Positions 1-9,863 are shown, counted from the stretch's first letter. The stretch: 64,000 nt of DNA from Lautropia sp. (GCA_030528325.1 JAUMZD010000007.1:1-64000), one strand, 5' to 3'. A program made the numbers and translations. Notes: generated by a model not told the origin, from the sequence alone.

Positions 1-145
1 GCTTTCCCTTCGGGCTGGCCCCAAAACCGCACGCTGACGGCGTTGCCACGCTTGCAAAGGCATCAAGCCTTGGCGGCGCGTGGCGCCTTGTCAGCCCGCA
101 GTTTTGGGGCCAGCGCGGGGACGAATAAGTGCATAACACGCTCTA
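1..145. repeat. Family A repeat, extended copy with long inverted repeat
   Basis: The 29-bp core of family A lies at 117-145 (GGGGACGAATAAG...CACGCTCTA). To its left, 15-30 (CTGGCCCCAAAACCGC) and 98-113 (GCAGTTTTGGGGCCAG) form an inverted repeat with one mismatch around a GC-rich centre. The left end (CTTTCCCTTCGGG) resembles the far end of the copy near 21,060, so the mobile unit is probably 150-180 bp rather than 29 bp. No open reading frame here looks real. Confidence 0.7.
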
Positions 146-243
146 AGCATACCAAACCCCCATTTGAGGCCGGAAAAGCCCTGATAGGCATGACAACCAC
201 CCTGTAGGATGATGGATATCGACGTTTTGACGGAGACTCAGGC

Positions 244-969
244 ATGAGCCGCACCCTGTACGAACTTGCCGGCGCGGATCCCGACATCCGCTTCAGCCCA
301 CACTGCTGGAAAACCCGGATGGCGTTGGCCCACAAGGGGCTTGAGACGGAACCCCGGCCGTGGCGTTTCGTGGACAAGGAGGCACTGGCCTTCTCGGGGC
401 AGGAGAAGGTGCCCGTCCTCGTGGATGGAGAGCGAGTCATCCCCGATTCCTGGCAGATTGCCTGTCATCTCGAAGAGCAATACCCGGATGCGCCCTCACT
501 CTTTTCCCCGGCCCACCAGGATGTCCTCTCTTCCCGCAACGCCATGCCGCTCGTCCGGCTGATCAACGCCTGGGTCGACACCCAGCTGATTCCTGCGGCC
601 CTGCCCCTTTTCCTGCTGGACATCCACGCCTGCCTCGATGCCCCCAACCAGGCTTATTTCCGCAAGAGCCGCGAGCAACGTTTTGGCCGGTCGCTGGAAG
701 CCGTCGCCTCAAACCGGGCCGAACACCTTGAACGGCTGGCTCAGGTACTGACCCCAGTGCGCCTGATGCTGGATCAGCATCCCTTTCTGGCCGGCGAGAC
801 ACCGGGTTATGCCGATTACTCGGTGTTCGGTGTCTTCATGTGGTGCCGATCGGTCAGTCTCATGACACTCGTGGCCGAGGACAACCCGATACACGCCTGG
901 GAGAACCGGCTGCTGGATGCCTTCGACGGGCTGGCCAGACGTGCCCGGCGGGTGTCGGATCGCCCCTGA
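244..969 (+). CDS. Glutathione S-transferase family protein
   Basis: The 241-residue product has a cytosolic GST layout. An N-terminal thioredoxin-like half contains SPHCWKTRMALAHKGL (about 18-33), the cis-proline strand VPVLVDG (56-62) and the glutathione-binding turn DSWQIACHLEE (68-78). An all-helical C-terminal half follows. GSTs conjugate glutathione to electrophiles or act as isomerases or reductases; the substrate cannot be read from sequence. The ATG at 244 follows a purine-rich GGAGAC stretch. The gene lies 85 bp upstream of trpB on the same strand and could be co-transcribed, although no functional link is apparent. Family assignment is firm, specific role unknown. Confidence 0.88.
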   Translation: MSRTLYELAGADPDIRFSPHCWKTRMALAHKGLETEPRPWRFVDKEALAFSGQEKVPVLVDGERVIPDSWQIACHLEEQYPDAPSLFSPAHQDVLSSRNAMPLVRLINAWVDTQLIPAALPLFLLDIHACLDAPNQAYFRKSREQRFGRSLEAVASNRAEHLERLAQVLTPVRLMLDQHPFLAGETPGYADYSVFGVFMWCRSVSLMTLVAEDNPIHAWENRLLDAFDGLARRARRVSDRP

Positions 970-1054
970 AAGAACGCTGACATGGCCTCCTTTCTGAGCT
1001 TCCGTTCCTGGACAGTGCGACAATGCCCGTTTTGACCACCGCGGAACAGCTCGC

Positions 1055-2272
1055 ATGTCTCAGAATGCTTCTTCCCTGGCTTTTGCCCCCATGCCCGACG
1101 CTCATGGCTACTTTGGCCCCTATGGTGGCCAGCTTGTGCCCCCTGCCCTGAAGCAGGCGATGGATGACATTGCGGCAGCCTACGACGACATTCGCCAGCG
1201 ACCGGATTTCCAAGAGGAACTGGCGAGCCTGTTTGCCGACTACGTGGGCCGTCCCAGCCCGGTTTTCCACGCCAGAAGACTCTCGGCACAGCTCGGCGGT
1301 GCGCAGATCCACCTGAAACGGGAAGACCTGAACCACACCGGCGCCCACAAGATCAATCACTGCCTGGGCGAGGCGCTGCTGGCCAAGTTCATGGGCAAAA
1401 AGAAGGTGATCGCCGAAACCGGTGCCGGCCAGCACGGCGTCGCGCTGGCCACCGCCTGTGCGCTGGTCGGCATTCCCTGTGAAATCCACATGGGGCAAGT
1501 GGATATCGAGAAAGAGCACCCGAATGTGACGAAGATGCGCATTCTGGGTTGCAAGCTCGTGCCGGTGACCGAGGGCGCCGCCACGCTGAAGGAAGCGGTG
1601 GACAGCGCCTTCCGCGTCTATCTGGAGAATCCGACGGACTATCTGTACGCCATCGGCTCGGTGGTCGGGCCCCACCCGTTCCCGGCCATGGTCCGCGACT
1701 TTCAGTCCATCGTCGGGCGCGAGGCACGCGAACAGTTCCTCGGCAAGCATGGCCGCCTGCCTGACCATGTGGTCGCCTGCGTCGGCGGCGGCTCGAATGC
1801 CATCGGCCTCTTCACGGCCTTTCTGAAGGACACGGACGTGAAGCTCGTCGGCGTGGAACCGGCCGGTGAAGGCACCGACAGACCGGGGCGCCACGCTGCC
1901 ACCCTGAGCATGGGCAAGCCGGGAGACATCCACGGCATGCACTGCTATGTGCTGGAGGAATCCGCCGGCGTGCCGGCCGCCGTACACAGCATCGCCTCCG
2001 GGCTGGATTACCCGGGCGTCGGCCCGCAGCACAGCTACCTCAAGGATATCGGCCGGGTGTCCTACGAAACGGCCAGCGATCAGGAAACGCTCGACGCCTT
2101 CCTCACGCTGTCCCGCGTGGAAGGCATCATCCCCGCCCTGGAAAGCGCTCATGCCGTGGCCTGGGCCATGCGTGAAGCACCGAAACACAGCCCCGATCAG
2201 CACATTCTCGTGAACCTGTCCGGTCGGGGTGACAAGGATGCCGACTACGTGGCGCGCCTGCTGAATCTTTGA
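1055..2272 (+). CDS. trpB: Tryptophan synthase beta chain
   Basis: The 405-residue protein is a full-length PLP-dependent TrpB, which condenses indole with L-serine to tryptophan. Visible family marks are [11 protein letters not shown] near the N-terminus, the HKIN motif with the PLP Schiff-base lysine K99, the catalytic loop [11 protein letters not shown], the phosphate-binding [10 protein letters not shown] loop and the C-terminal NLSGRGDKD. The usual FGG(R/K)YVPETL start is replaced by [11 protein letters not shown], a noticeable variant. No trpA or trpF lies beside it: upstream is a GST gene, and downstream the ABC ATPase gene converges and overlaps its 3' end by 28 bp (2245-2272). The trp genes of this organism are therefore dispersed. 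Confidence 0.96.
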   Translation: MSQNASSLAFAPMPDAHGYFGPYGGQLVPPALKQAMDDIAAAYDDIRQRPDFQEELASLFADYVGRPSPVFHARRLSAQLGGAQIHLKREDLNHTGAHKINHCLGEALLAKFMGKKKVIAETGAGQHGVALATACALVGIPCEIHMGQVDIEKEHPNVTKMRILGCKLVPVTEGAATLKEAVDSAFRVYLENPTDYLYAIGSVVGPHPFPAMVRDFQSIVGREAREQFLGKHGRLPDHVVACVGGGSNAIGLFTAFLKDTDVKLVGVEPAGEGTDRPGRHAATLSMGKPGDIHGMHCYVLEESAGVPAAVHSIASGLDYPGVGPQHSYLKDIGRVSYETASDQETLDAFLTLSRVEGIIPALESAHAVAWAMREAPKHSPDQHILVNLSGRGDKDADYVARLLNL

Positions 2273-4089
2273 GCCAGAGAAGGTACCGCCGCCATCAGCT
2301 GCCGGGTATATTCGTGACGAGGGGCGTCAAGCACCTCGTCCGCCGCGCCCTGTTCGACCATGCAGCCACGCTGCATGACCCCGACGTCGTCGCACATGAA
2401 GCGGATGACCGCCAGATTGTGGCTGATCAGCAGATAGGTCAGACCGAACTCGTCCTGCAGATCACGCATCAGGTTCAGCACCTGGGCCTGCACCGACACA
2501 TCGAGCGCAGACGTTGGCTCGTCACAGATGATGAACTCCGGACGACTGATCAGTGCTCGGGCGATGGCGATCCGCTGACGCTGCCCCCCTGAAAATTCAT
2601 GAGGATATTTCCGGCCATCATCGGGCGACATGCGCACATGGCGCAACATGTCGGCCACCCGTGACTCGATCTCGTCCCGATCCTTCGCTAGGCCCAGCAC
2701 TCGCAACGGCTCGGCAATCAACCCGTCGACACGCCAACGTGGGTTGAGGCTGGCATAGGGATCCTGAAAGATCATCTGGCAACGTCGCAACAGCGCCTTC
2801 TCGGTGGCATGCCCAGCCTCGTGGCGTGATATCCCGTCGAACACGACCTGACCCGCATCCGGTTTCATCAGGCCCGCCACCATGCGGGCAATGGTGGACT
2901 TGCCCGAGCCCGACTCCCCCACGAGACCGAAGGTTCGGCCTCGCCGGATCTGAAAACTCACCTGATCGACCGCCTGCAGGACGCGACGCTGCTCGCGTGC
3001 AAGCAGACGGATGAGCCATGAGGAGGACAGATCGAACTGCTTGGACAGCCCCTCCACCGCCAGCAGCGGTGACGCGCCGGACGACGGCTCGGGCTCGACA
3101 CCCGCCATGATCCCGTCACCGGCACCCGATAGCTGCGCGGAAGCAGGCGGTATCGCTGCACCGCCAGCCAGACCCCCATCTCGCGACCTTCCCATCGACG
3201 CAACCCCCGGCACAGGCAAGCGCCACTGCCGATGATCCATCGTGGGGATGGCGGCCATCAGCGCCTGGGTATACGGGTCACGGGGCTGATCCAGCACCTG
3301 CCGAACCGTGCCGGTTTCGACGACCCGCCCATGGTTCATCACCATGACGCGATCGGCCGTCTCGGCAATGACCCCCATGTCGTGCGTGATCAGCATGGCC
3401 GAGAGCTGGCGTTGCTGACAGAGCCGTCTGAGCAGCGCGATGATCTGCGCCTGGACGGACACGTCAAGGGCCGTGGTCGGCTCGTCCGCAATGAGCAGAC
3501 GGGGCTCGGCGCACAAGGCCAGCGCAATGGCGACACGCTGACGCATGCCGCCCGAAAGCTGATGGGGGTACTGGGCCATGCGCCATTTCGCCATCGGGAT
3601 CTCGACCTCGTCGAGCAGGGATAGCGCACGGGCACGCGCCTCCCGCTCGCTGACCGGCAGATGCGTGCGGATCGTCTCGATCAGGTGACGGCCGATGGTG
3701 TAGACCGGATTGAGGCTGGTGAGCGGATCCTGAAAGACCATCGCGATCTGACGCCCACGAATCTGCCGCATGGCCTCGCCACGAAGCTGGTCGATGCGCT
3801 GACCGTCCCAGTGGATCGAGCCGTCGGAGATACGCCCGGGTGCTTCGATCAGGCCCATGATGGCCTGACCGGTCATGGATTTGCCAGCCCCCGACTCCCC
3901 CACCACGCCCAGAATCTCACCCGTACCGATCGTGAAACTCACATCGGTGAGCACCTGCCGGGGGCCCCGATAGGTGTCGAAGGTGACATCAAGTGACTGA
4001 ACCGAGAGCAGGGGCTGTTCGGCGACGCCGCTGGCTGAAGCGGAGCCGGTTTCGGCCACGCCCGAAGAAAAGAAGCTGACAGTATTCAT
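2245..4089 (-). CDS. Peptide/nickel-type ABC transporter, fused double ATPase
   Basis: The 614-residue protein joins two ABC ATPase domains (DppD-like then DppF-like, as in YejF/GsiA). It has two Walker A motifs (GESGAGKS at 64-71 and GESGSGKS in the second half), two signatures (LSGGMRQR and FSGGQRQR) and two Walker B regions ([16 protein letters not shown]). Each half ends with the oligopeptide-transporter C-terminal extension typical of this subfamily. It powers the permeases encoded just upstream; its start overlaps the stop of the preceding permease as ATGA (4086-4089), implying translational coupling. It is the last gene of the operon, and its 3' end overlaps convergent trpB. Confidence 0.94.
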   Translation of the reverse strand: MNTVSFFSSGVAETGSASASGVAEQPLLSVQSLDVTFDTYRGPRQVLTDVSFTIGTGEILGVVGESGAGKSMTGQAIMGLIEAPGRISDGSIHWDGQRIDQLRGEAMRQIRGRQIAMVFQDPLTSLNPVYTIGRHLIETIRTHLPVSEREARARALSLLDEVEIPMAKWRMAQYPHQLSGGMRQRVAIALALCAEPRLLIADEPTTALDVSVQAQIIALLRRLCQQRQLSAMLITHDMGVIAETADRVMVMNHGRVVETGTVRQVLDQPRDPYTQALMAAIPTMDHRQWRLPVPGVASMGRSRDGGLAGGAAIPPASAQLSGAGDGIMAGVEPEPSSGASPLLAVEGLSKQFDLSSSWLIRLLAREQRRVLQAVDQVSFQIRRGRTFGLVGESGSGKSTIARMVAGLMKPDAGQVVFDGISRHEAGHATEKALLRRCQMIFQDPYASLNPRWRVDGLIAEPLRVLGLAKDRDEIESRVADMLRHVRMSPDDGRKYPHEFSGGQRQRIAIARALISRPEFIICDEPTSALDVSVQAQVLNLMRDLQDEFGLTYLLISHNLAVIRFMCDDVGVMQRGCMVEQGAADEVLDAPRHEYTRQLMAAVPSLAQRFSRRAT

Positions 4090-5024
4090 GACAGACGGGG
4101 ATTCAGGGCGTCACGCAACCAGTCACCCACCAGATTGACGGACAGGGCCAGCGCCAGCAGCATCAGCGAGGGGAAGAGCAAGATCCACCACTCACCCGAA
4201 AAAAGGAAGCCCTGCCCGATGCGAATCAGCGTGCCCAGGGAAGGCTGGGTCGGCGGCAGGCCGACGCCCAGATAGGACAGCGTGGATTCGGTAACGATGG
4301 CCAGGGCAAAGCTGATCGTGCCGATCACCAGCACCGGCGCGAGGATGTTGGGCAGGACATGAAAAACCGCGATGCCGATGCGGGAGCGGCCGATCAGCTG
4401 TGCTGCCGCCACATAATCCTTCTGCTTCTCGACCATGACGGCGCCTCGGACGGTGCGCGCATATTGCACCCAGTCGGACAACGCGATAGCAAGAATGATG
4501 ATGTAGACAGCCGCCTCATCACGATAGGCCTCAGGCAGCATGCTGCGTGCAATGCCGAAAATCAGCAAGGCGACGAGCAGCACGGGAAAGGTGAGCTGAA
4601 CATCGGCCATCCGCATGATCGACGCATCGATCCACCCACCCACGTAACCCGCCAGCAGGCCCAGTGCGATGCCGATCAGCATCGAGACGGCGACGGCAGC
4701 GAGCCCGACCAGCACAGACATCCTCAAGCCATACAGGATGGCTGAAAACACGTCACGGCCCTGATCGTCGGCGCCCAGCCAGTAGTGCCTGCCCGAGATG
4801 CCCTGCTCTCCCGGCGGCGTGAACGCATCCAGCAGATCCAGATCGGCCGATGCAAAGGGGTTCTGAGGCGCGATCCACGGCGCCGCGACCGCGCACAGCA
4901 CACACAGCAACAGCACCAGCAATGCCATCTGGGTGAGGCGGGACGCGGCCAGTGCCCGCACGACGGGCGAATCGGACTGGCGCCAGGAGCGACGCTGGCG
5001 AACAGCAGAAGAATCGGAAGGCAT
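4086..5024 (-). CDS. Peptide-type ABC transporter permease (DppC-like)
   Basis: This inner-membrane permease of the DppC/OppC/YejE family has about 312 residues. An N-terminal cytoplasmic tail and first membrane helix (ALLVLLLCVLCAVAAPWIAP) precede the N-terminal OppC-like segment with the conserved HYWLGADDQGRDVFSAILYG. Five further helices and the EAA-type loop (ESTLSYLGVGLPPTQPSLG) follow. I prefer the ATG at 5024; a GTG at 5039 is also in frame and adds five residues. No strong ribosome site marks either. It pairs with the DppB-like permease upstream, but a family A repeat (5061-5126) separates the two genes inside the operon. Confidence 0.92.
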   Translation of the reverse strand: MPSDSSAVRQRRSWRQSDSPVVRALAASRLTQMALLVLLLCVLCAVAAPWIAPQNPFASADLDLLDAFTPPGEQGISGRHYWLGADDQGRDVFSAILYGLRMSVLVGLAAVAVSMLIGIALGLLAGYVGGWIDASIMRMADVQLTFPVLLVALLIFGIARSMLPEAYRDEAAVYIIILAIALSDWVQYARTVRGAVMVEKQKDYVAAAQLIGRSRIGIAVFHVLPNILAPVLVIGTISFALAIVTESTLSYLGVGLPPTQPSLGTLIRIGQGFLFSGEWWILLFPSLMLLALALSVNLVGDWLRDALNPRLS

Positions 5025-5060
5025 GTCTACAGGTGTCACAGGAAAACGGGACGATGGGCG

Positions 5061-5126
5061 CTAGAGCGTGTCATGCACGCCCAGAGGGGCTTTCGCGGGT
5101 ACGAATAAGTGCATAACACGCTCTAA
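5061..5126. repeat. Family A repeat, hairpin form, inside the ABC transporter operon
   Basis: An inverted repeat of the family A core: CTAGAGCGTGTCATGCAC at 5061-5078 faces GTGCATAACACGCTCTA at 5109-5125. The spacer carries CCAGAGGGGCTTTCGCGGG, a sequence also found beside the copy at 20,906. It occupies most of the gap between the two permease genes and would form a strong hairpin in the mRNA, a plausible processing or stability element. Confidence 0.8.
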
Positions 5127-5144
5127 GCACACGAATGAGCCATC

Positions 5145-6110
5145 TCAGGCCCGGCGCAGCCGCGGATTGAACCAGGCATACAGCACATCCACCACCAGGT
5201 TGATCAGCACGTACAGCAGCGCGATCAGCATCAGGTATGCCGCAATGACCGGGATGTCGACCCCCTGGATCGAGGAAATGAACAACAACCCAACTCCCGG
5301 CCACTGAAAGACGGTTTCGGTGACGATGGCAAACGCGATCAGCGAACCGATCTGCAGACCCACGATGGTGATGACCGGCACCATCGTGTTGCGCAAGGCA
5401 TGGCCGTAATACAGCGAACGTTCACGCAGGCCCCGCGCACGGCCGAAACGGATGTAGTCACTGCGAAGCACGTCCAGCATCTCGGCCCTCACCAGACGCA
5501 TGATCAGCGTGAGCTTGTAGAAGCCCAGCGTGATGGCGGGCAGGATCAGCGCGCTCAGGCCGGATGAGGTCAGGAGCCCCGTTTCCCAGTTGCCGACTTT
5601 CACGAGTTCACCACGGCCAAAGGAAGGAAACCATCGCAGCTCGACAGAAAACAGATAGATCAGCCCGATGCCGATCAGGAAGGTTGGCAGCGACACACCC
5701 ACCAGCGAGACAGCCATGATGAGCCGGCTCGACACGGCCTGCCGGCGGATGGCCGTCAGGACACCCAGCCCGATCCCGCCCACGACGGCGAACAGCGAGG
5801 CGGCCACCGCCAGCTCAAGCGTGGCTGGCAGTCGAGCGGCGATCACCTGCATGACAGGCTGCTTGAAGCGATAGGAAATACCCAGATCCCCGGTCAGAAC
5901 CTGTCCCAGATAATGCGCGTACTGAACCGGCACCGGCTGGTTGAAACCCAGCTGCTCGATGAGCGCTTCACGCTCGTCGACGGTGGCGTCCTCCCCCAGA
6001 AGGCTGACGGTGGGATCGCCCAGGTACCGGAACACCATGAACGAGACGAAGGACACCGCCAGCAGCACCAGAATCGACTGGCCGAGGCGCCGGAGCAGAT
6101 ACGCGATCAT
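5145..6110 (-). CDS. Peptide-type ABC transporter permease (DppB-like)
   Basis: The 321-residue protein belongs to the DppB/OppB permease family. The N-terminal MIAYLLRRLGQSILVLLAVS is the classic first helix, followed by the extracytoplasmic segment with LGFNQPVPVQYAHYL and DLGISYRFKQPV. The binding-protein-dependent permease domain has about five helices and an EAA loop (ETVFQWPGVGLL). Its ATG (6110) directly abuts the stop codon of the binding-protein gene (6111), so the two are translated in series. With the DppC-like and ATPase genes it forms one importer whose substrate is probably a short peptide or similar cationic solute. Confidence 0.94.
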   Translation of the reverse strand: MIAYLLRRLGQSILVLLAVSFVSFMVFRYLGDPTVSLLGEDATVDEREALIEQLGFNQPVPVQYAHYLGQVLTGDLGISYRFKQPVMQVIAARLPATLELAVAASLFAVVGGIGLGVLTAIRRQAVSSRLIMAVSLVGVSLPTFLIGIGLIYLFSVELRWFPSFGRGELVKVGNWETGLLTSSGLSALILPAITLGFYKLTLIMRLVRAEMLDVLRSDYIRFGRARGLRERSLYYGHALRNTMVPVITIVGLQIGSLIAFAIVTETVFQWPGVGLLFISSIQGVDIPVIAAYLMLIALLYVLINLVVDVLYAWFNPRLRRA

Positions 6111-7700
6111 TTAGGGCTTCGAGAGCTTGAGCAGTTTGAAATAAGTGACGTTGTTCGGATGCACGGGCATCTCGATGCCGGGTTTCGAGGCATAGCTGAT
6201 CATCTGGTCATGTAGCGGGATGTAGAACTGCTCCCTCTGCACCGTGTCCCAGATACGGCGAATCGTCATGTTGCGCTTGTCCTGGTCGACCTCGGCCGCC
6301 AGCGACAGGATGTCGGCATCCACCTTCGGATTGCTGTAGCCCGTCACATTCCAGGCACCGCGATTGTTCTTGCCGCGGGTATTGACCAGGTAATCGAAGA
6401 TGTAGGCGGAGTCGTGCGTCGGCACGCCCCAGCCGTACAGATAGAAATCCGTCTCGCCCTTGCTGAGGATGGCGTTGTGAAGCGCGATCGGACGGGCCGA
6501 CACATTCACCTTGATGCCGATGCGGCCAAGAAAGCCGGCGATGGCGGTGCTGATCGCCTCGTCGTTCACGTAACGGTCATTCGGCGTGTCGAGCGTCAGC
6601 GTGAAGCCGTCCGGATAGCCCGCATCGGCCAGCAGCTTCTTCGCCCGGGCCAGATCGGGTCTGGCATAGGCGGCCAGCGTCTTGTCATAGCCATTGACGA
6701 AAGGCGGCGCCATCAGGCCCGTCGGCTCGGACGCCCCCCGCATCACGGCGCGCTTGATCGCATCCCGGTCGATGGCCAGCCCCATGGCTTCACGCACCCG
6801 GATGTCCGCGAGCGGGTTTGCATCCTTGACACTGGACTGGCGAAGCGTTCTGGCGCCGATGTTCATGCCCAGGAAGATCGTCCGGTTCTCCAGACCATCG
6901 ACCACGCGCAGCCGCTTGTCGGCCTTCAGCCGCGCCACGTCCTGTGCCGGCACGTCCTGCAGGAAATCGACCTCACCTGAAAGCAGCGCCGCCACCCGCG
7001 TGGCCGGCGACTTGATCGGCAGATAGGTCAATTCCGTGACCGCCAGCGGAAACTCGCCCTTGCCCCAGTAACCATCGAACTGCTTCATGACGGTCTTTGC
7101 ATCGACCTCACGCGAAGCCAGCACATAGGGGCCCGTGCCGTTCACGTGGCGGGTGGCATGGTTTTCGGTCTTGGCCGCCACGTCCTGCGGCACCTCGGCC
7201 TTGTTCGCCCTGGCCCAGGCCTCGCTCATGATGAACAGGTTGGTGAGGTTGTTCGGAAAGACCAGATCGGCGCCTTTGGTCTTCACATGCACCGTCAGCG
7301 GATCGACAGCCTTCACATCTTCCATCGAAGACAGCAGGGACTTCATCTGGGAGGATGGCGCCTTGGCGCGCTTCAACGAGAACACCACGTCGGCCGACGT
7401 GAACGGCGTGCCATCATGGAAACGAACATCAGGCCGCAGCTTGAACTCCCAGACGGTCGGATCATCCGTCAGTCGCCAGGACGTGGCCAGTGCTCCCTGC
7501 AGCGAGTTGTCGGCCAGCCGGATGATCAGCGGCTCGTACATCTGGTGCAGAACGTTGAAGTTCGTCCCCACATTGACGGCGTGAGGATCGAGGGTGGCCG
7601 GATCGGAAGAGCGGGCCCAGCGCAAGGGTTCGGCCTGTGATGCGGCATGCGGCAACAGGGTCATCGACAGCAAGGAAGCGGCAAGTAATTTCTTGATCAT
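6111..7700 (-). CDS. Periplasmic substrate-binding protein of the peptide-type ABC importer
   Basis: The product is a family 5 extracellular solute-binding protein (529 residues). The open frame reaches 7829, but the ATG at 7700 gives a clean Sec signal, MIKKLLAASLLSMTLLPHAASQA, with cleavage after ASQA. Family hallmarks include LDPHAVNVGTNFNVLHQMYEPL near the N-terminus, WEFKLRPDVRFHDGTPFTSADVVFSLKRA, and GTGPYVL. It captures peptides or related ligands in the periplasm and delivers them to the two permeases. It is the first gene of the four-gene minus-strand operon. The promoter should lie in the 7701-8060 region, but I did not find one I could defend. Confidence 0.94.
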   Translation of the reverse strand: MIKKLLAASLLSMTLLPHAASQAEPLRWARSSDPATLDPHAVNVGTNFNVLHQMYEPLIIRLADNSLQGALATSWRLTDDPTVWEFKLRPDVRFHDGTPFTSADVVFSLKRAKAPSSQMKSLLSSMEDVKAVDPLTVHVKTKGADLVFPNNLTNLFIMSEAWARANKAEVPQDVAAKTENHATRHVNGTGPYVLASREVDAKTVMKQFDGYWGKGEFPLAVTELTYLPIKSPATRVAALLSGEVDFLQDVPAQDVARLKADKRLRVVDGLENRTIFLGMNIGARTLRQSSVKDANPLADIRVREAMGLAIDRDAIKRAVMRGASEPTGLMAPPFVNGYDKTLAAYARPDLARAKKLLADAGYPDGFTLTLDTPNDRYVNDEAISTAIAGFLGRIGIKVNVSARPIALHNAILSKGETDFYLYGWGVPTHDSAYIFDYLVNTRGKNNRGAWNVTGYSNPKVDADILSLAAEVDQDKRNMTIRRIWDTVQREQFYIPLHDQMISYASKPGIEMPVHPNNVTYFKLLKLSKP

Positions 7701-8762
7701 GACAGTCCCGGAAACAGCGGCACCTTCAGGGGCCGGAGAAGGATACAGGTCGGAGGAGATACTCGCAGAAACATACCGGCGAAGCACCGGTGAGGCAACC
7801 TCGACACGTTTCGGAACAGAACGTGCCATCTGCGGCTGCGGTCATCGTCACCCTGCAATCTTCACAGGGACGAACCGGAAGCATGCCGGAATTTGCTTAG
7901 AAGCGGAACAGATATGGATAGCCGATAAATGTCTGCTCCGTGACAGCCGATACACACTGAAAACATTGATCCAGTCAATGGCAGTCATGCATTTTTCCGA
8001 TGGAATACGGCGCAGAAAAGCGCCTCGCCCTTGTCACAACTTGGCCTCGAATAGCGCCATTTAGCATAAAAAAGACACTCAAAAGAGCGAAATTGACGTC
8101 ATTTTCGAAAAAAAACGGCGGCGATCTGCCGGCCTGAGCATGTCGTTTTTCTGCTTCCCCCCGAAACAATTTGTGCACAAATAACAACTTAGATATAAAT
8201 TCATATAAATTTAACTATTTTTATAGGTTTATCGTTGTTTTTACGTCGTGGACACTAAACTTTTTCGCCGTTTTAAAGTCTAAAGTTATGCCTGCTTGCA
8301 GATCAGGCAGACCGTGGAACCGGCAGACCTGCCCGCTCACAGCGGCAGACGCCTGGGCACAAGCCGTTGATAAACGGCGCCATTCCAATGGTGGCGCCTC
8401 TCCTCGAGCAGCTGACGGGCATATTCCGATCGGCTGGGCAGAGGGAATCGCATCTTCGGACATCGGCGAGCTGCAGCAGCATCATGGGCCATTCCCTATC
8501 GCGGAATGCCCGCCTCTCTTCATCCCTGAACCAGCATCGCCCTCAGGATGGGATGAGGTTTTTCAAGCGAAAACGTAACAAACGGTAATTAGGAAACATC
8601 TTTTCAGGAAAGGAATTCAAGCGCTTCTTACCCAAGGAACAGGCCGGGATCTGTACTGCGTCTCAATCAGGTGTTCCTGCGTGGTGTACTGCTCTCTGTG
8701 CAGATTGATTACCCACGTTCTCTTCTCATCAACCCAAACCCTTTCAAACCAACCCCTTCCCC
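7701..8762. other. Long divergent intergenic region with AT-rich island
   Basis: No convincing gene lies in this 1,062-bp gap between the divergent binding-protein gene and the secreted-protein gene. From about 8060 to 8290 the base composition falls far below that of the surroundings, with runs such as TATAAATTCATATAAATTTAAC. It includes a perfect 10-bp palindrome, TTGTGCACAA, at 8171-8180. A GC-rich imperfect hairpin (GGCGCCATT...AATGGTGGCGCC) lies at 8376-8398. The short open frames here show no family features. This may be a promoter region bound by a nucleoid protein, or the remains of acquired DNA. Confidence 0.6.
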
Positions 8763-9590
8763 ATGAGCCAAGCTTCTTTCAAAGTCCGTTCTCTGGTTGC
8801 CTCCGTCGGTCTGACGCTGCTGGCGCTGTCTTCCAGCACTCATGCACAGAGCCGCCCGAATGTCGTCTGCGCGGCACCTGCCACGATGATTGCCGATCAG
8901 GGGCGTGGTGACGCCTATCTGGCAGGCATCAACCCCTACTGGACGTGGTCACACGCCGGCTATTCGACCAGTGCCAAGGGCGGATGGAATCATTGGCCCT
9001 CGTGGGAAAAGGCCCGTCTGGCCCAGTACCGCTATGTTCGCGGCGAGTGGAACCGCCTGATGCCGTGGTTCGTGATTTCCGGTCCTGCCGGCAGCTACAC
9101 CCCTGCACATGTCGAAGTGGGTCGGATGTCGGTGCATTATTTTTCCCGCAGCACCCGCAGATGGCGTCTGCTGGCCAAGGACATGTGGCCGGAAATCGGC
9201 ACATGCCGTGCGAACACGGCGCTGACCGATTGCACGATGACCAGCTCGCCGAGAGCCACCGCTTATTCGCCGAACCCGCTGCACGGCTGGTTCAACTTCG
9301 TGACCATCCCCAGTGATGTTCAGGCCCTGAGCGTCAGCGTTCAGGCCCGCTCGGTCGGCGGTGGCCGCGCCCTGCTGACGGTCGGTGCCGATTACTACCC
9401 GCCGGCCACCAGCAACCTGGGCGGTGTGGCCATCACGGCAGCCGGCAACTCGGCCCCGCGCTACCTGCATCGCGGCTGGACGACCGTGTCGATGACGACG
9501 CTGGCCGACCAGACCACGGACAACACCGGGATCTCGCGCCAGGAACTGATGCGCAACCACCCCGTCTGCGCCAACCCGGCACGCCGCTGA
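8763..9590 (+). CDS. Secreted protein of unknown function sharing a C-terminal domain with the 898-residue lipoprotein
   Basis: The 275-residue product starts with a Sec signal (about 1-28, LTLLALSSSTHA before QSRP) and has no membrane helix afterwards. I recognise no named family. Residues about 95-268 align by eye with the C-terminal domain of the lipoprotein at 42,990-45,686. Shared elements are WN...PW.V, an RRW/NRW strand, HGW, V.VQAR, VGADYYP/VGSDYYP, RYL/KYV...W, and a terminal GIS..EL..N.P. Six cysteines (mature part: 36, 148, 157, 269) could form disulfides. The ATG lacks a good ribosome site. Likely an exported, possibly polysaccharide- or surface-associated protein; function unknown. 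Confidence 0.82.
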   Translation: MSQASFKVRSLVASVGLTLLALSSSTHAQSRPNVVCAAPATMIADQGRGDAYLAGINPYWTWSHAGYSTSAKGGWNHWPSWEKARLAQYRYVRGEWNRLMPWFVISGPAGSYTPAHVEVGRMSVHYFSRSTRRWRLLAKDMWPEIGTCRANTALTDCTMTSSPRATAYSPNPLHGWFNFVTIPSDVQALSVSVQARSVGGGRALLTVGADYYPPATSNLGGVAITAAGNSAPRYLHRGWTTVSMTTLADQTTDNTGISRQELMRNHPVCANPARR

Positions 9591-9594
9591 TCCC

Positions 9595-9761
9595 CCAGGC
9601 GCTTGGGCGATAGGAATCGCGAAGGCGAAAATCCGGCCCCGCCGAGCACAGTTTGTGCCCGATTCGCCGCCTCATAGCCGGTGCCATGGGGCAGGAAGCG
9701 GGTGCAAAATGGGCCGGCGCGGTCGATTTGCAGTCCGCGACTTTCCTGCCAGCTGAGCGCC
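9595..9761. repeat. Family B repeat, near-complete copy 1
   Basis: About 167 bp between the convergent secreted-protein and trpE genes. It runs from GCGCTTGGGCGATAGGAATC to TTCCTGCCAGCTGAGCGCC, with the family's internal arms (GGCGAAAATC, GCACAGTTTGTGC, a CATAGC/GCCATGGGG hairpin, GCAAAATGGGCCGG). It is the most divergent of the four long copies. Confidence 0.85.
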
Positions 9762-9810
9762 CGGCCCGTCTCCCGCCCCGGGAGCATGACCACTCGGGGA
9801 GGTCTTCTCG

Positions 9811-9863
9811 AAAAAGCCCGGATCAGATCCGCCTCAGCCAAACGGAAACATGATCCGGGCTTT
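9811..9863 (-). terminator. Rho-independent terminator of the rpe-gph-trpE operon
   Basis: On the minus strand, AAAGCCCGGATCA (9863-9851) pairs perfectly with TGATCCGGGCTTT (9825-9813). A 25-nt loop separates them and the downstream arm continues into TTTTTCG. It begins 69 bp after the trpE stop. Confidence 0.82.

Noticed and set aside
860-2203. 447-codon minus-strand open frame opposite trpB
   Set aside because: TrpB on the plus strand has all catalytic motifs. The antisense frame is a typical GC-rich shadow.
8171-8578. 135-codon open frame in the AT-rich gap before the secreted protein
   Set aside because: Composition changes abruptly inside it, the sequence shows no family pattern, and it has no ribosome site.
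9595-9761. Family B as a simple transcription terminator
   Set aside because: It lies between convergent genes here, but other copies lie in divergent gaps upstream of genes, and no T-run follows the stems.
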